This document shows, in pieces, positions 16,807-25,073 of a stretch of DNA of 64,000 nt. Source of the DNA: Hymenobacter sublimis (GTDB lineage: Bacteria > Bacteroidota > Bacteroidia > Cytophagales > Hymenobacteraceae). A program made the position numbers and the translations under genes. The notes beneath the pieces are model-generated. The model was not told the DNA's origin, did no database searches, and saw only the letters and a program-made list of their open reading frames with translations. Position 1 is the stretch's first letter. Each line of letters begins with the position of its first letter. The stretch is from assembly GCF_023101345.1 (NCBI RefSeq), contig NZ_CP095848.1, forward strand, positions 3,064,001-3,128,000, given 5' to 3'.

Positions 16807-17511
16807 ATGATCAACAAAGTAGTGGCCGGTCCGGCCGAGGCCCTGCGCGGCCTCACCGACGGCATGACCCTGATGCTCGGCGGCTTTGGCCTGTGCGGCA
16901 TTCCCGAAAACTCCATCCAAGAAATTTTGCGCCTGGGCGTACGCAACCTTACCTGCATCAGCAACAATGCCGGCGTCGATGATTTCGGCATTGGCCGCCT
17001 GCTGCAAACCAAGCAGGTGCGCAAGATGATTTCCAGCTACGTGGGCGAAAACGCCGAGTTTGAGCGCCAGTTGCTCTCGGGCGAGTTGGAAGTAGAGCTG
17101 ATTCCGCAGGGCACCCTGGCCGAGCGGTGCCGGGCCGGCGGCGCGGGCATTCCGGCTTTCTACACCCCGGCTGGCTACGGCACGGAGGTAGGCGAAGGCA
17201 AGGAAAGCCGGGAGTTCAATGGCAAAATGTACCTGCTGGAAACCGCCTTGCACGCCGATTTTGCTTTCGTGAAGGCCTGGAAAGGCGACACGGCCGGTAA
17301 CCTCATCTACAAAGGCACGGCCCGCAACTTCAACCCCATGATGGCTACAGCCGGTAAAATCACGGTAGCGGAAGTGGAGGAGCTAGTGCCTGCCGGCGAG
17401 CTGGACCCCAACCAGATTCATACGCCTGGCATCTTCGTGCAGCGTATTTTCGAAGGCGAAAACTACGAGAAGCGCATTGAGCAGCGCACGGTTTCTTCAA
17501 GTAAAAATTGA
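16807..17511 (+). CDS. scoA: 3-oxoacid CoA-transferase subunit A
   Basis: With subunit B this enzyme moves CoA from succinyl-CoA (or a similar donor) to acetoacetate or another 3-oxoacid, linking ketone-body or fatty-acid catabolism to acetyl-CoA. The 234-residue protein begins [20 protein letters not shown]. It shows the family blocks [23 protein letters not shown] and [23 protein letters not shown] at 16807 is chosen because the preceding in-frame residues (from 16720) come from a palindromic, non-conserved region. Subunit B follows after about 107 nt, most of it another inverted repeat. Confidence 0.94.
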   Translation: MINKVVAGPAEALRGLTDGMTLMLGGFGLCGIPENSIQEILRLGVRNLTCISNNAGVDDFGIGRLLQTKQVRKMISSYVGENAEFERQLLSGELEVELIPQGTLAERCRAGGAGIPAFYTPAGYGTEVGEGKESREFNGKMYLLETALHADFAFVKAWKGDTAGNLIYKGTARNFNPMMATAGKITVAEVEELVPAGELDPNQIHTPGIFVQRIFEGENYEKRIEQRTVSSSKN

Positions 17512-17521
17512 GAATTAAAAA

Positions 17522-17577
17522 GTAAAAACTGGTCACACGGCCTCGCTCCAGCGCACTTGACGACGACCAGTTTTTAC
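17522..17577. repeat. Inverted repeat between the CoA-transferase subunits
   Basis: GTAAAAACTGGTC at 17522-17534 is inverted exactly at 17565-17577. Outside this core, degenerate AATTnAnAATTAAAA words extend the arms on both sides (about 17505-17603). It lies between two genes expected to be co-expressed, so it may be an intercistronic RNA element rather than a full terminator. Confidence 0.65.
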
Positions 17578-17618
17578 CTCAATTTTTGATTTTTAATTCT
17601 TCGTTTTTAACTGAAATC

Positions 17619-18275
17619 ATGCTCGACAAACACGGCATTGCCCGGCGCATTGCGCAAGAAGTAGAAAACAATTCCTACGTCAACCTCGGCATTGGTATTC
17701 CGACGCTGGTTGCCAACTATATCCCCGAGGGCATCAACGTGGAGCTGCAGTCCGAGAACGGGCTGTTGGGCATGGGCCCCTTCCCCACCGATGACCAGGT
17801 AGACCCCGACCTCATCAACGCCGGCAAGCAAACCGTAACGACGCTGCCCGGCTCTAGCCTCTTCAGCTCCGCCGACTCCTTCGCCATGATCCGCGGCGAG
17901 CATGTGGACCTGACAATTCTGGGTGCCATGGAGGTTTCGGAAACCGGTGACATTGCCAATTGGAAGATTCCGGGCAAAATGGTGAAAGGCATGGGCGGCG
18001 CCATGGACCTAGTGGCCTCGGCTAAAAACATCATCGTGGCCATGCAGCACGTAGCCAAGGACGGCTCCAGCAAGCTGCTGCCCGCCTGTACGCTACCCAT
18101 TACCGGTCTGCGTTGCGTCAAGAAAATCGTGACCGAGCTGGCCGTACTAGACGTTACGCCCGACGGCTTTGTGCTGCGCGAGCGGGCGCCCGGCGTCACC
18201 GTAGAGCAGATTAAAGCCGCCACGGCGGGGAAACTGGTGGTACCAGATGAGGTACCCGAAATGACTGGTGTCTAA
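17619..18275 (+). CDS. scoB: 3-oxoacid CoA-transferase subunit B
   Basis: This is the catalytic subunit that pairs with the gene upstream. The 218-residue protein begins [16 protein letters not shown]. The active-site glutamate lies in [10 protein letters not shown], at about residue 47, and forms the glutamyl-CoA thioester. Other family blocks are [18 protein letters not shown] and [18 protein letters not shown] at 17619 is preferred over the in-frame ATG at 17586, which falls in AT-rich repeat sequence. It ends upstream of a GC-rich perfect palindrome and converges with a minus-strand hypothetical gene. Confidence 0.95.
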   Translation: MLDKHGIARRIAQEVENNSYVNLGIGIPTLVANYIPEGINVELQSENGLLGMGPFPTDDQVDPDLINAGKQTVTTLPGSSLFSSADSFAMIRGEHVDLTILGAMEVSETGDIANWKIPGKMVKGMGGAMDLVASAKNIIVAMQHVAKDGSSKLLPACTLPITGLRCVKKIVTELAVLDVTPDGFVLRERAPGVTVEQIKAATAGKLVVPDEVPEMTGV

Positions 18276-18355
18276 TCCGCTAAGTGGTTGATTTGGCGTT
18301 CCGCTAGCCCCAGCGGAGCCGCATAATGGCAGAACAAGCTATAATGTATAGGGCA

Positions 18356-18412
18356 GCGCCCCGGCGGGGCAACACCAATTATTCAACGATTGGTGTTGCC
18401 CCGCCGGGGCGC
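18356..18412. repeat. GC-rich perfect 24-bp palindrome
   Basis: Positions 18356-18379 and 18389-18412 are exact inverted copies (GCGCCCCGGCGGGGCAACAC, then CAAT) with a 9-nt loop. Each arm itself contains CCCCGGCGGGG, a palindrome, so alternative cruciform folds are possible. It lies between convergent genes and may work as a bidirectional terminator, or be a copy of an interspersed repeat. No flanking target duplication is seen. Confidence 0.85.
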
Positions 18413-18446
18413 AGCCGCTTTATAATGCCGGTTTACTTGCTACTAC

Positions 18447-18923
18447 TTACTGTGAGTTGAAAAATGCCTTGGCCATGATGTGCTTGGCCGCTTCCAGGGT
18501 AAAGTGGGAAAAGTGGCGGCGGAAATGAGTTAGGGCCTCGGGCGGAGTAAGGCCGCCGGCTCGCACGGCATCGGCCAGGTAAAGGGCTAGCGTGTCGGGT
18601 TGGCCAGTGAGGGCCGGAAATTCATGGTGGTCTTTGTAGCGGCTCAGGATAGAAACGCGCAGTTCGGCCGAAGCACCGGGTACCTGCCGCAGCAGCCGCT
18701 CCATCAGCAGTTGCACTTCATCCATGAACATGGTGCGGGCCAGGCCGTGAGGGGCGGGCACGGCCTGGCCTGCCACGGCGGTCAGCAGCACGGCAGCGGG
18801 GCTTTCGGGGGCCCAACGTGTGGTATCCGGCGGGGCACACAGCCAGGCCGTGGGCAGAAACGCCTCCGGAGCACGCAAGATGCGCTCCAGCGTTTGCAGA
18901 CGTCGTTCTTCGGGCGGTAGCAT
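18447..18923 (-). CDS. Hypothetical protein, 158 residues
   Basis: I do not recognise this protein. From the ATG at 18923 it reads MLPPEERRLQTLERILRAPE and ends AAKHIMAKAFFNSQ. It has no signal peptide or membrane helix and looks largely helical, with a proline-rich middle (CAPPDTTRWAPESPA). The frame stays open to 19223, but that extension is rich in Arg, Cys and Ser, lacks coding character and overlaps the promoter and start of the next plus-strand gene, so it is excluded. It diverges from the GNAT-nitrilase gene and has no obvious partner. Confidence 0.65.
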   Translation of the reverse strand: MLPPEERRLQTLERILRAPEAFLPTAWLCAPPDTTRWAPESPAAVLLTAVAGQAVPAPHGLARTMFMDEVQLLMERLLRQVPGASAELRVSILSRYKDHHEFPALTGQPDTLALYLADAVRAGGLTPPEALTHFRRHFSHFTLEAAKHIMAKAFFNSQ

Positions 18924-19129
18924 ACGGCAAGGTACGACGATACCGGCGGATGGGGATGTACCACCAGGCTTTTGGCAACTCCCGGCACTTGGTAGCCTGT
19001 GCGGACTTGTTTGTCTTCTGGTAGTGGGGCCGCTCCGGGTTAACTTTCTACCAAAGGCGTAATGAGCCTTTTTACTACCTAATTTGTTAGGTCGTCGTAA
19101 GACAAGCGCCGCGCCCAAGAACCGGGCGG

Positions 19130-19137
19130 TATCTTTG
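19130..19137 (+). promoter_or_regulatory. Bacteroidota -7 box for the GNAT-nitrilase gene
   Basis: TATCTTTG, an exact TAnnTTTG match, ends 35 nt before the ATG at 19173. No TTTG is found at the optimal -33 position. Confidence 0.5.
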
Positions 19138-19172
19138 CGCTTCTTCCCCCGACATTCTCCTCTGACACTTCT

Positions 19173-20879
19173 ATGGCAACGAGTTCTAACGGCAAGGCCA
19201 ATGGTGCCCACGCCAAAAAACAAACTTTACCCGGCATGCCCTCGAATCCGGAGCTGCTGACGCCCACGGCCATTCCGGCCCACAAGCTGGTGTTGCGCAC
19301 CTTAAAGCGTGGCGACTTTAAGGCCGTGAAGGAAATCATGGACAAGGTGTACTCCAACATGGAGGGCTCCTGGTCGCAGGACGAGTACAACGCCCTGCTG
19401 AAGAAATTCCCCGAGGGCCAGATCTGCATTGAGGACAACGGGCAGGTAGTAGCTGCCGCTTTGGCCATCATTGTGCAGTACTCCGACTTTGGCGACCGAC
19501 ACACCTACGCTAAAATCACGGGTCACGGCAAGTTCAACACCCACAACCCCGACGGTGACACGCTCTACGGCGTGGACGTGTTCGTGGACCCCGAGTACCG
19601 CTCCCTGCGTTTGGGCCGCCGCCTCTACGACGCTCGTAAGGAGCTCTGCGAAAACCTGAACTTGCGCGCTATGGTAGCCGGCGGCCGGATTCCGGGCTAC
19701 GCGGCTTATGCCAACGAAATGACGCCGGCTAAGTACGTAGAAATGGTGCGGGCCAAGGAAATAACCGACCCCATTCTCACGTTCCAGCTTTCCAACGAGT
19801 TTCACGTTCGTAAAATCATTCGGGGCTACCTTCCCTACGACTCCGAGTCGAAGGCGTATGCTACCCTGCTGGAGTGGATTAACGTGTACTACGACGAGGA
19901 ATCCGACAAGCTGATTGGTAACCAGAAGTCGAACGTGCGCATTGGCATTGTGCAGTGGCAGATGCGGGCTACCAAAAATCTGGAGGACTTTTTCCAGCAA
20001 ATGGAGTTTTTCGTGGACACCGTGTCGGGCTATAAGGCTGACTGCGTGCTGTTCCCGGAGTTCTTCAACGCTCCTATGATGGCGCTTACCAACGAGGAGT
20101 CGCCTTCGGTGGCTATCCGCTCGATGGCGGCCTTCACCGAACCCATCAAAACCAAGATGATGGAGCTGGCCGTGAGCTACAACATCAACGTTATTGCCGG
20201 CTCCATGCCGCTCTATGATGATGGCAAGCTCTACAACGTCAGCTACCTCTGCCGCCGCGACGGTACTGTGGACGAGCAGTACAAGCTGCACGTAACCCCC
20301 GACGAAGCCAGCTACTGGGGCATGCGTGGCGGCGACAAGCTACGCTGCTTCGACACGGATTTCGGCAAAATAGGCATCCTGATTTGTTACGACGTGGAGT
20401 TCCCTGAACTCTCCCGCATGCTCTCCGATGAGGGCATGAAGATTCTGTTCGTGCCGTTCTGGACCGATACTAAGAATGCTTACCAGCGCGTGCGCCTCTG
20501 CGCCCAGGCTCGGGCCATTGAAAACGAGTGCTACGTGGCCATCACGGGCTCGGTGGGCAACCTGCCCCGCGTCGAGAACATGGACATTCAGTACTCGCAG
20601 AGTGCCGTGTTCAGCCCCTCGGACTTCGCCTTTCCCCACGACGCCATTGTGGCCGAAGCAACCCCGAACACGGAAATGACCCTCATTGCCGACCTCGACC
20701 TCGACCTGCTCAAGGACCTGAACACGAGCGGGGCCGTGCGCAACCTCCGCGACCGGCGCAAGGACCTGTACTCGCTGAGCTGGGCCAAGAAAACGGAGCG
20801 CGACGACGAACTTCTGGCCCAGGGCGAGGAGCGCGCCCCCAAAAGCACTAGCCGCCGCAAAGCGGTAGCGGCAGGCTAA
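19173..20879 (+). CDS. GNAT acetyltransferase fused to carbon-nitrogen hydrolase
   Basis: The 568-residue protein joins two enzymes. Residues about 35-215 form a GNAT N-acetyltransferase, with the acetyl-CoA-binding region near VDVFVDPEYRSLRLGRRLYD (134-153). Residues about 254-550 form a nitrilase-superfamily amidohydrolase whose catalytic triad is visible: Glu296 in LFPEFF, Lys371 in YKLHVTP and Cys405 in LICYDVEFPE. The residue before the cysteine is Ile, as in other amidase branches. The fusion is known as a family, but I know of no established substrate. It could acetylate an amine and hydrolyse an amide in the same pathway. It has its own -7 box and a terminator, so it is monocistronic. 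Confidence 0.9.
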   Translation: MATSSNGKANGAHAKKQTLPGMPSNPELLTPTAIPAHKLVLRTLKRGDFKAVKEIMDKVYSNMEGSWSQDEYNALLKKFPEGQICIEDNGQVVAAALAIIVQYSDFGDRHTYAKITGHGKFNTHNPDGDTLYGVDVFVDPEYRSLRLGRRLYDARKELCENLNLRAMVAGGRIPGYAAYANEMTPAKYVEMVRAKEITDPILTFQLSNEFHVRKIIRGYLPYDSESKAYATLLEWINVYYDEESDKLIGNQKSNVRIGIVQWQMRATKNLEDFFQQMEFFVDTVSGYKADCVLFPEFFNAPMMALTNEESPSVAIRSMAAFTEPIKTKMMELAVSYNINVIAGSMPLYDDGKLYNVSYLCRRDGTVDEQYKLHVTPDEASYWGMRGGDKLRCFDTDFGKIGILICYDVEFPELSRMLSDEGMKILFVPFWTDTKNAYQRVRLCAQARAIENECYVAITGSVGNLPRVENMDIQYSQSAVFSPSDFAFPHDAIVAEATPNTEMTLIADLDLDLLKDLNTSGAVRNLRDRRKDLYSLSWAKKTERDDELLAQGEERAPKSTSRRKAVAAG

Positions 20880-20918
20880 GTGTTTGCTTGTTAAAGCCAA
20901 AGCTTTTTCGTATTACGA

Positions 20919-20946
20919 ACGGCCTGTCAAGTAGTTTGACAGGCCG
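20919..20946 (+). terminator. Terminator after the GNAT-nitrilase gene
   Basis: ACGGCCTGTCAA (20919-20930) pairs exactly with TTGACAGGCCGT (20935-20946) around a 4-nt loop and is followed by TTCGTTGT. The stem lies 39 nt after the stop codon. Confidence 0.85.
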
Positions 20947-21136
20947 TTTCGTTGTCTGCTATGGGTATAGCTTTTTGTCTTTTAGGAGCGGAAGCCGGCT
21001 TCCTTGGCAAATAGTATTAAAAAAGCATTAATTACTGCCGAACCTAAAGCCAGAATTTGTTTTACCCCGTATCTAGACGTGCCTATATAGGCTTTCCACC
21101 TTACGCGCTCATCCATTCACCACTTCTACTTATTTC

Positions 21137-23149
21137 ATGTTTACACATTCTACTCGCCGGAAGGTGGCCCGTCGGGGCGGCTTCCTGTTGGGCGCTATGG
21201 CCCTAACTGCTACCGTAGGCACGGCGCAGGCTCAAACTGTGTATGGCTTATCCGTTGCTACCGCTCCGGCAGCAACTAGCTTGGTTTCTTTTGATGCGGC
21301 TACTCCCGGCACCCTCACTGCTACTGTGCCCATCACCGGCATTACCGCGGGACAAACGGTAGTAGGCATCGATTTCCGGCCGAACACTGGTGAGCTATTT
21401 GCCCTAGGCTACGCCGCTACTGGCACGCAGGCCCAGCTGTATACCATCAACCGCACCACCGGCGTAGCAACCACCGTGGGCTCGGCCCTGACCCTGAATT
21501 TGGGTACGGAATTAAATCGGATTGGCTTTGACTTCAACCCCACGGTTGACCGCATTCGGGTAACCTCAGGCGCCCGCACCAACTTCCGCCTTAACCCCAA
21601 CAACGGCGCTCTAGCGGCCACGGATGGGCAACTGACGTACGCCACGGGTGATGCCAATGCCGCCCAAACGCCGGGTATCGGCTCTTCCGCCTACACGAAC
21701 AGCTACATTGGCGCTACTGGCACTACCCTCTACAACCTCGACGAAACGAACAGCCGCCTCGTAACTCAGGTTCCGCCCAATGATGGTATCCTGAACACGG
21801 TGGGTACTGCTCCACTGGGCGTAACGCTCAACGGCGCTGGTCAGAACTCGGACTTAGATATTTACTTCAATCCGACTACCGGCACCAACACGGCCTACAT
21901 GACCGTAGCCACAGCCAGCGCCACAGCCACCTCAACTACACTGTACACCGTAAACCTGACCACGGGCGCTGCTACCTCAGTGGGCACCATCGGTGCCGCT
22001 CCCCTGGTAGCTGTAACGGATATTGCCTTCCAGATCAGCCGCCCGGCTACCCTGCCGGCTGTAACGGGCCAGTTGGCCTATGCTCTGACCAGCAACAACA
22101 ACCTGGTCACCTTTGATACCGCTATGCCCGGCACCATCCGGACTTCGGTGGCCATTACGGGGGTAGCAACTACCCAGACGATTGTGGGCATGGATGTGCG
22201 CCCCCTGAACAATGCCCTGTACGCCCTGGGTTATGACGCCACCGCCCAAACCGGGCAGCTCTATACCATCAATGCCGCCACGGGGGTAGCCACCGTTCTG
22301 GGTAGCGCCCTGGCCTTGCCCCTCGGCACCGGTAGCATTGCCTTTGACTTCAACCCCACCGTCGACCGGATTCGGGTGGAAGGTGTAAACCGCGCCAACT
22401 TCCGCATCAACCCGAATGATGCCTCGGCCGCGCCCACTGTGGATGGTCAGCTCACTTACGCCACCGGTGACGCAAACGCCGCTGCTACCCCGGCCATCGG
22501 TTCAGTGGCCTACACCAATAGCTACCCGGGTGGAGTTGGTACTGCTACGGCTCCCCGGACCACTACTCTTTTCGGTTACGACGAGGCCCTAAACATACTC
22601 GTACGTCAGGACCCACCGAATAACGGCACCCTGAATACCATAGGCGGTTCGGGCGTTACGGTAACTGCCGGTGCTAACGTGGACATGGACATTTTCAGCA
22701 CCGCTGAGAATACCAACACGGCCTACCTAGTAGCTTCTTCGGGCACCTCCGCTAACTCCAGCCTGTACTCCCTGAACCTGACCTCGGGTGCCGCTACGGC
22801 TCCTATGCTGATTGGTAATGGTATTACGGTCCGGGACCTGGCCATTGCGGGCGCTGCCGGCGTCACGACGGGCAACCGCCAGCCCCAGGTGGCCACTGGC
22901 TTCTCGCTGTACCCAAACCCGGTTAGCGCTACTTCGCAGCTAAGCTTCCGCCTGCCCCGCGCTGGCCAGGCAGAACTGACCCTCGTTGATGCGCTGGGCC
23001 GGACGGTGGAGCGCAAAGCCGCTGGAACCCTGAATGCCGGTGCCCACACTCTGAACTGGCAGCCCGCCAGTCACCGTGCCGGCGTGTACTTCCTGCGCCT
23101 GACTGTAGACGGTCAAACGGCCGGCACCCAGCGTGTAGTTGTTCAATAA
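21137..23149 (+). CDS. Secreted DUF4394 protein with type IX sorting domain
   Basis: The 670-residue protein has a basic N-terminus and a Sec signal peptide ending near GTAQAQ (about residue 32). Two tandem DUF4394 domains follow (about 33-300 and 310-575). Each repeats the pattern VGIDFRP...LYTIN...FDFNPTVDRIRV...NFRxNPN...DGQLTYATGDANA. The last 80 residues are a type IX secretion sorting domain starting FSLYPNP and ending with GVYFLRLTVDGQ and RVVVQ. It should be exported through the outer membrane and attached to the surface or released. DUF4394 folds like a beta-propeller; the function is unknown. The 257-nt gap upstream holds a terminator but no clear promoter. Confidence 0.9.
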   Translation: MFTHSTRRKVARRGGFLLGAMALTATVGTAQAQTVYGLSVATAPAATSLVSFDAATPGTLTATVPITGITAGQTVVGIDFRPNTGELFALGYAATGTQAQLYTINRTTGVATTVGSALTLNLGTELNRIGFDFNPTVDRIRVTSGARTNFRLNPNNGALAATDGQLTYATGDANAAQTPGIGSSAYTNSYIGATGTTLYNLDETNSRLVTQVPPNDGILNTVGTAPLGVTLNGAGQNSDLDIYFNPTTGTNTAYMTVATASATATSTTLYTVNLTTGAATSVGTIGAAPLVAVTDIAFQISRPATLPAVTGQLAYALTSNNNLVTFDTAMPGTIRTSVAITGVATTQTIVGMDVRPLNNALYALGYDATAQTGQLYTINAATGVATVLGSALALPLGTGSIAFDFNPTVDRIRVEGVNRANFRINPNDASAAPTVDGQLTYATGDANAAATPAIGSVAYTNSYPGGVGTATAPRTTTLFGYDEALNILVRQDPPNNGTLNTIGGSGVTVTAGANVDMDIFSTAENTNTAYLVASSGTSANSSLYSLNLTSGAATAPMLIGNGITVRDLAIAGAAGVTTGNRQPQVATGFSLYPNPVSATSQLSFRLPRAGQAELTLVDALGRTVERKAAGTLNAGAHTLNWQPASHRAGVYFLRLTVDGQTAGTQRVVVQ

Positions 23150-23165
23150 GCTGAGCCTGTTACAG

Positions 23166-23204
23166 AAAGAGCCGCGCTACCTGAGGTAGCGCGGCTCTTT
23201 TTTT
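23166..23204 (+). terminator. Strong 16-bp terminator
   Basis: AAAGAGCCGCGCTACC (23166-23181) and its exact complement (23185-23200) are separated by TGA and followed by further T residues. It ends the DUF4394 transcript and may also stop the convergent RDD gene. Confidence 0.93.
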
Positions 23205-23233
23205 ATGCAGTATTCTGTAGAATACCGCTTTAC

Positions 23234-23971
23234 TTAGCCGTGGGCGCTGTCGCGGGAGGCGAAGTAGGCATGGTCGCGCAGGATGGTGCGCAGAAAGGGC
23301 TCGTCGTGCAGGTCGGTTTGGATGCCGGTAACGCCTTTTACCTTGCCGGCTACTTCGTTGAGCAGCAGAAAATCGTCGCGCCGGGCAGCTTGGTGCAGGA
23401 GCTGCCGTACCAAGTTCACATCCTGGTCAGAGAGCAAAGCGGCCTGCTGGAACACCGGCTGGTACCCGAGCGGTACCTGAGTTCCGGCCGTAATGGCCTG
23501 CACATCGGGCGTGCGCGGGCGCAGGCTCACCACGGTAGTGCCGGCGGCCATATCCCCCAGGCGCTGGCCCCGGCCGTTAAGCAGGGTTGCTACCAGCGCC
23601 AGCGAACCTACGGTCAGCCCAATTTCCACCAGCCCAATTAGCCAGCGCAGCAGGTAGTCGCCGAGGCCAGGACGGGTGCCATCGAGGCGGGCTACTTTGA
23701 GGTGGCGCAGGTGCTTGCCCAGGCTCTGCCCATTGAAAAACGCCTCGCAGATGGGATGATACACCAGCAAGGGCGCCGAGACGAGCACATAAGAAATAAT
23801 CCGCTGCTCATTGGAAGAGTTGGTGAGCTGCTCAATCAAAAACCCAATTACCAGCGCCCAGAGGCCCATCACCAGCAGGTCTAGCAGTTGGGCTACTACC
23901 CGGTCGCCCACGCTGGCTGCTTCGTATTCCAGGACAACGTTTTGGGTAGTGTGGATGCGGATGGTGCTCAT
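23234..23971 (-). CDS. RDD family membrane protein
   Basis: The 245-residue protein has the RDD domain in its first 150 residues. The diagnostic Arg and Asp residues are in VGDRVVAQLLDLLVMG. Three hydrophobic segments (about 28-47, 57-73 and 108-132) surround the block SLGKHLRHLKVARLDG. The C-terminal 90 residues are polar and likely cytoplasmic. RDD proteins are poorly characterised; some act as Na+/H+ antiporters. It diverges from the SpoIIM-MoxR-DUF58 cluster with a 96-nt gap, an arrangement seen repeatedly in Bacteroidota. That suggests a shared role in the envelope. Confidence 0.88.
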   Translation of the reverse strand: MSTIRIHTTQNVVLEYEAASVGDRVVAQLLDLLVMGLWALVIGFLIEQLTNSSNEQRIISYVLVSAPLLVYHPICEAFFNGQSLGKHLRHLKVARLDGTRPGLGDYLLRWLIGLVEIGLTVGSLALVATLLNGRGQRLGDMAAGTTVVSLRPRTPDVQAITAGTQVPLGYQPVFQQAALLSDQDVNLVRQLLHQAARRDDFLLLNEVAGKVKGVTGIQTDLHDEPFLRTILRDHAYFASRDSAHG

Positions 23972-24067
23972 AAAGTAAGAAAATGCCCTGCCAAGGGCCG
24001 CCTGAATCCTGTATATTTAGCCCGGCGCGCCCCGCGGGCCAGTGCTTATAGATGCCGCTGAGGCAGT

Positions 24068-25027
24068 ATGTTAGTTATGCGCGAAACGGTATTCTTACGC
24101 CTGAACCAAGCTCGGTGGCAACAGTACGAGGCCACGCCGCCTACCGGCCCCGATGAGTTGGCCCGGCGCTACGTGGAGCTAACCGACGACTTGTCGTATG
24201 CCCGCACCTTTTATCCGGACTCGGCCACGACCAGTTACCTGAATGGCTTAACGGGCAAGCTACACCAGGCCCTCTATAAAAACAAAAAGCAGGAGACGAA
24301 CCGCCTGGGCCACTTCTGGCGCCACGAGCTACCCCAGGTGCTGATCCGCCACCACCGGGTGTTGCTGGGTACGCTGGCCTTCTTCGTGCTGGCGACCTTC
24401 ATAGGGGCTTTGTCGGCGGCTCGCGACGAAACATTCGTGCGCGTGGTGCTCGGCGACAACTACGTGAACCAGACCCTCGCCAACATTGACAAGGGCGACC
24501 CCATGGCTATTTACAAGGGCGAGGAGGAAACGGTGATGTTTCTGCAAATCACGCTCAACAACGTGAAGGTAGCTCTCTACGCCTTTGCTGGCGGCATTAC
24601 TGCCGGCCTGCTCACACTGGTTATGCTGTTCAAGAACGGGGTGATGCTGGGTTCCTTCCAGTACTTCTTCTACCAGAAAGGGGTGCTGCTGCCCTCGGTG
24701 CTGACCATCTGGATTCACGGCACTCTGGAAATATCGGCCATTGTGTTGGCGGGCGGGGCGGGCGCCGTGATGGCCCAGAGCCTGCTGTTTCCTGGCACCT
24801 ATTCCCGCCGCGACTCCCTGCGCCGCGGGGCCCGCGACGGTATGAAGCTCGTGCTGAGCCTGGTCCCAATTTTTGTGGTAGCGGGCTTTCTCGAAGGCTT
24901 CGTGACGCGCCACACCGAAATGCCGCTGTACGCCAGCCTAAGCATTATTGGCGTATCGGGGGCCTTCATTCTGGGCTACTTTGTGGTGTATCCGTGGTGG
25001 CTGCACCGCCAGCGTCCAGCCGCCTGA
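24068..25027 (+). CDS. SpoIIM-like (DUF95) membrane protein
   Basis: The 319-residue protein belongs to the SpoIIM/DUF95 family. The polar N-terminal 95 residues are followed by about five hydrophobic segments (about 98-118, 160-200, 215-245, 256-280 and 285-310). The family block IWIHGTLEISAIVLAGGAG is at about 218-236. The name comes from Bacillus sporulation, but in non-sporulating bacteria these proteins sit with MoxR and DUF58 genes, as here. Start may be 24068 or the second ATG at 24077, both of which fit. It begins a plus-strand cluster that ends with DUF58 at 30921. Its molecular role is unknown. Confidence 0.87.
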   Translation: MLVMRETVFLRLNQARWQQYEATPPTGPDELARRYVELTDDLSYARTFYPDSATTSYLNGLTGKLHQALYKNKKQETNRLGHFWRHELPQVLIRHHRVLLGTLAFFVLATFIGALSAARDETFVRVVLGDNYVNQTLANIDKGDPMAIYKGEEETVMFLQITLNNVKVALYAFAGGITAGLLTLVMLFKNGVMLGSFQYFFYQKGVLLPSVLTIWIHGTLEISAIVLAGGAGAVMAQSLLFPGTYSRRDSLRRGARDGMKLVLSLVPIFVVAGFLEGFVTRHTEMPLYASLSIIGVSGAFILGYFVVYPWWLHRQRPAA

Positions 25028-25073
25028 TTTTTCATTTTTCTGCTTGCTTACCGGTACCAATTCTACCCTGTTC

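Noticed and set aside
18924..19223. A 100-residue N-terminal extension of the 158-residue hypothetical protein
   Set aside because: It is rich in Arg, Ser and Cys, lacks coding character and overlaps the -7 box and first codons of the divergent gene.
24068..25027. Sporulation function for the SpoIIM-like gene
   Set aside because: No other sporulation genes are present. The MoxR/DUF58/DUF4129 context is the usual one in non-spore-forming bacteria.
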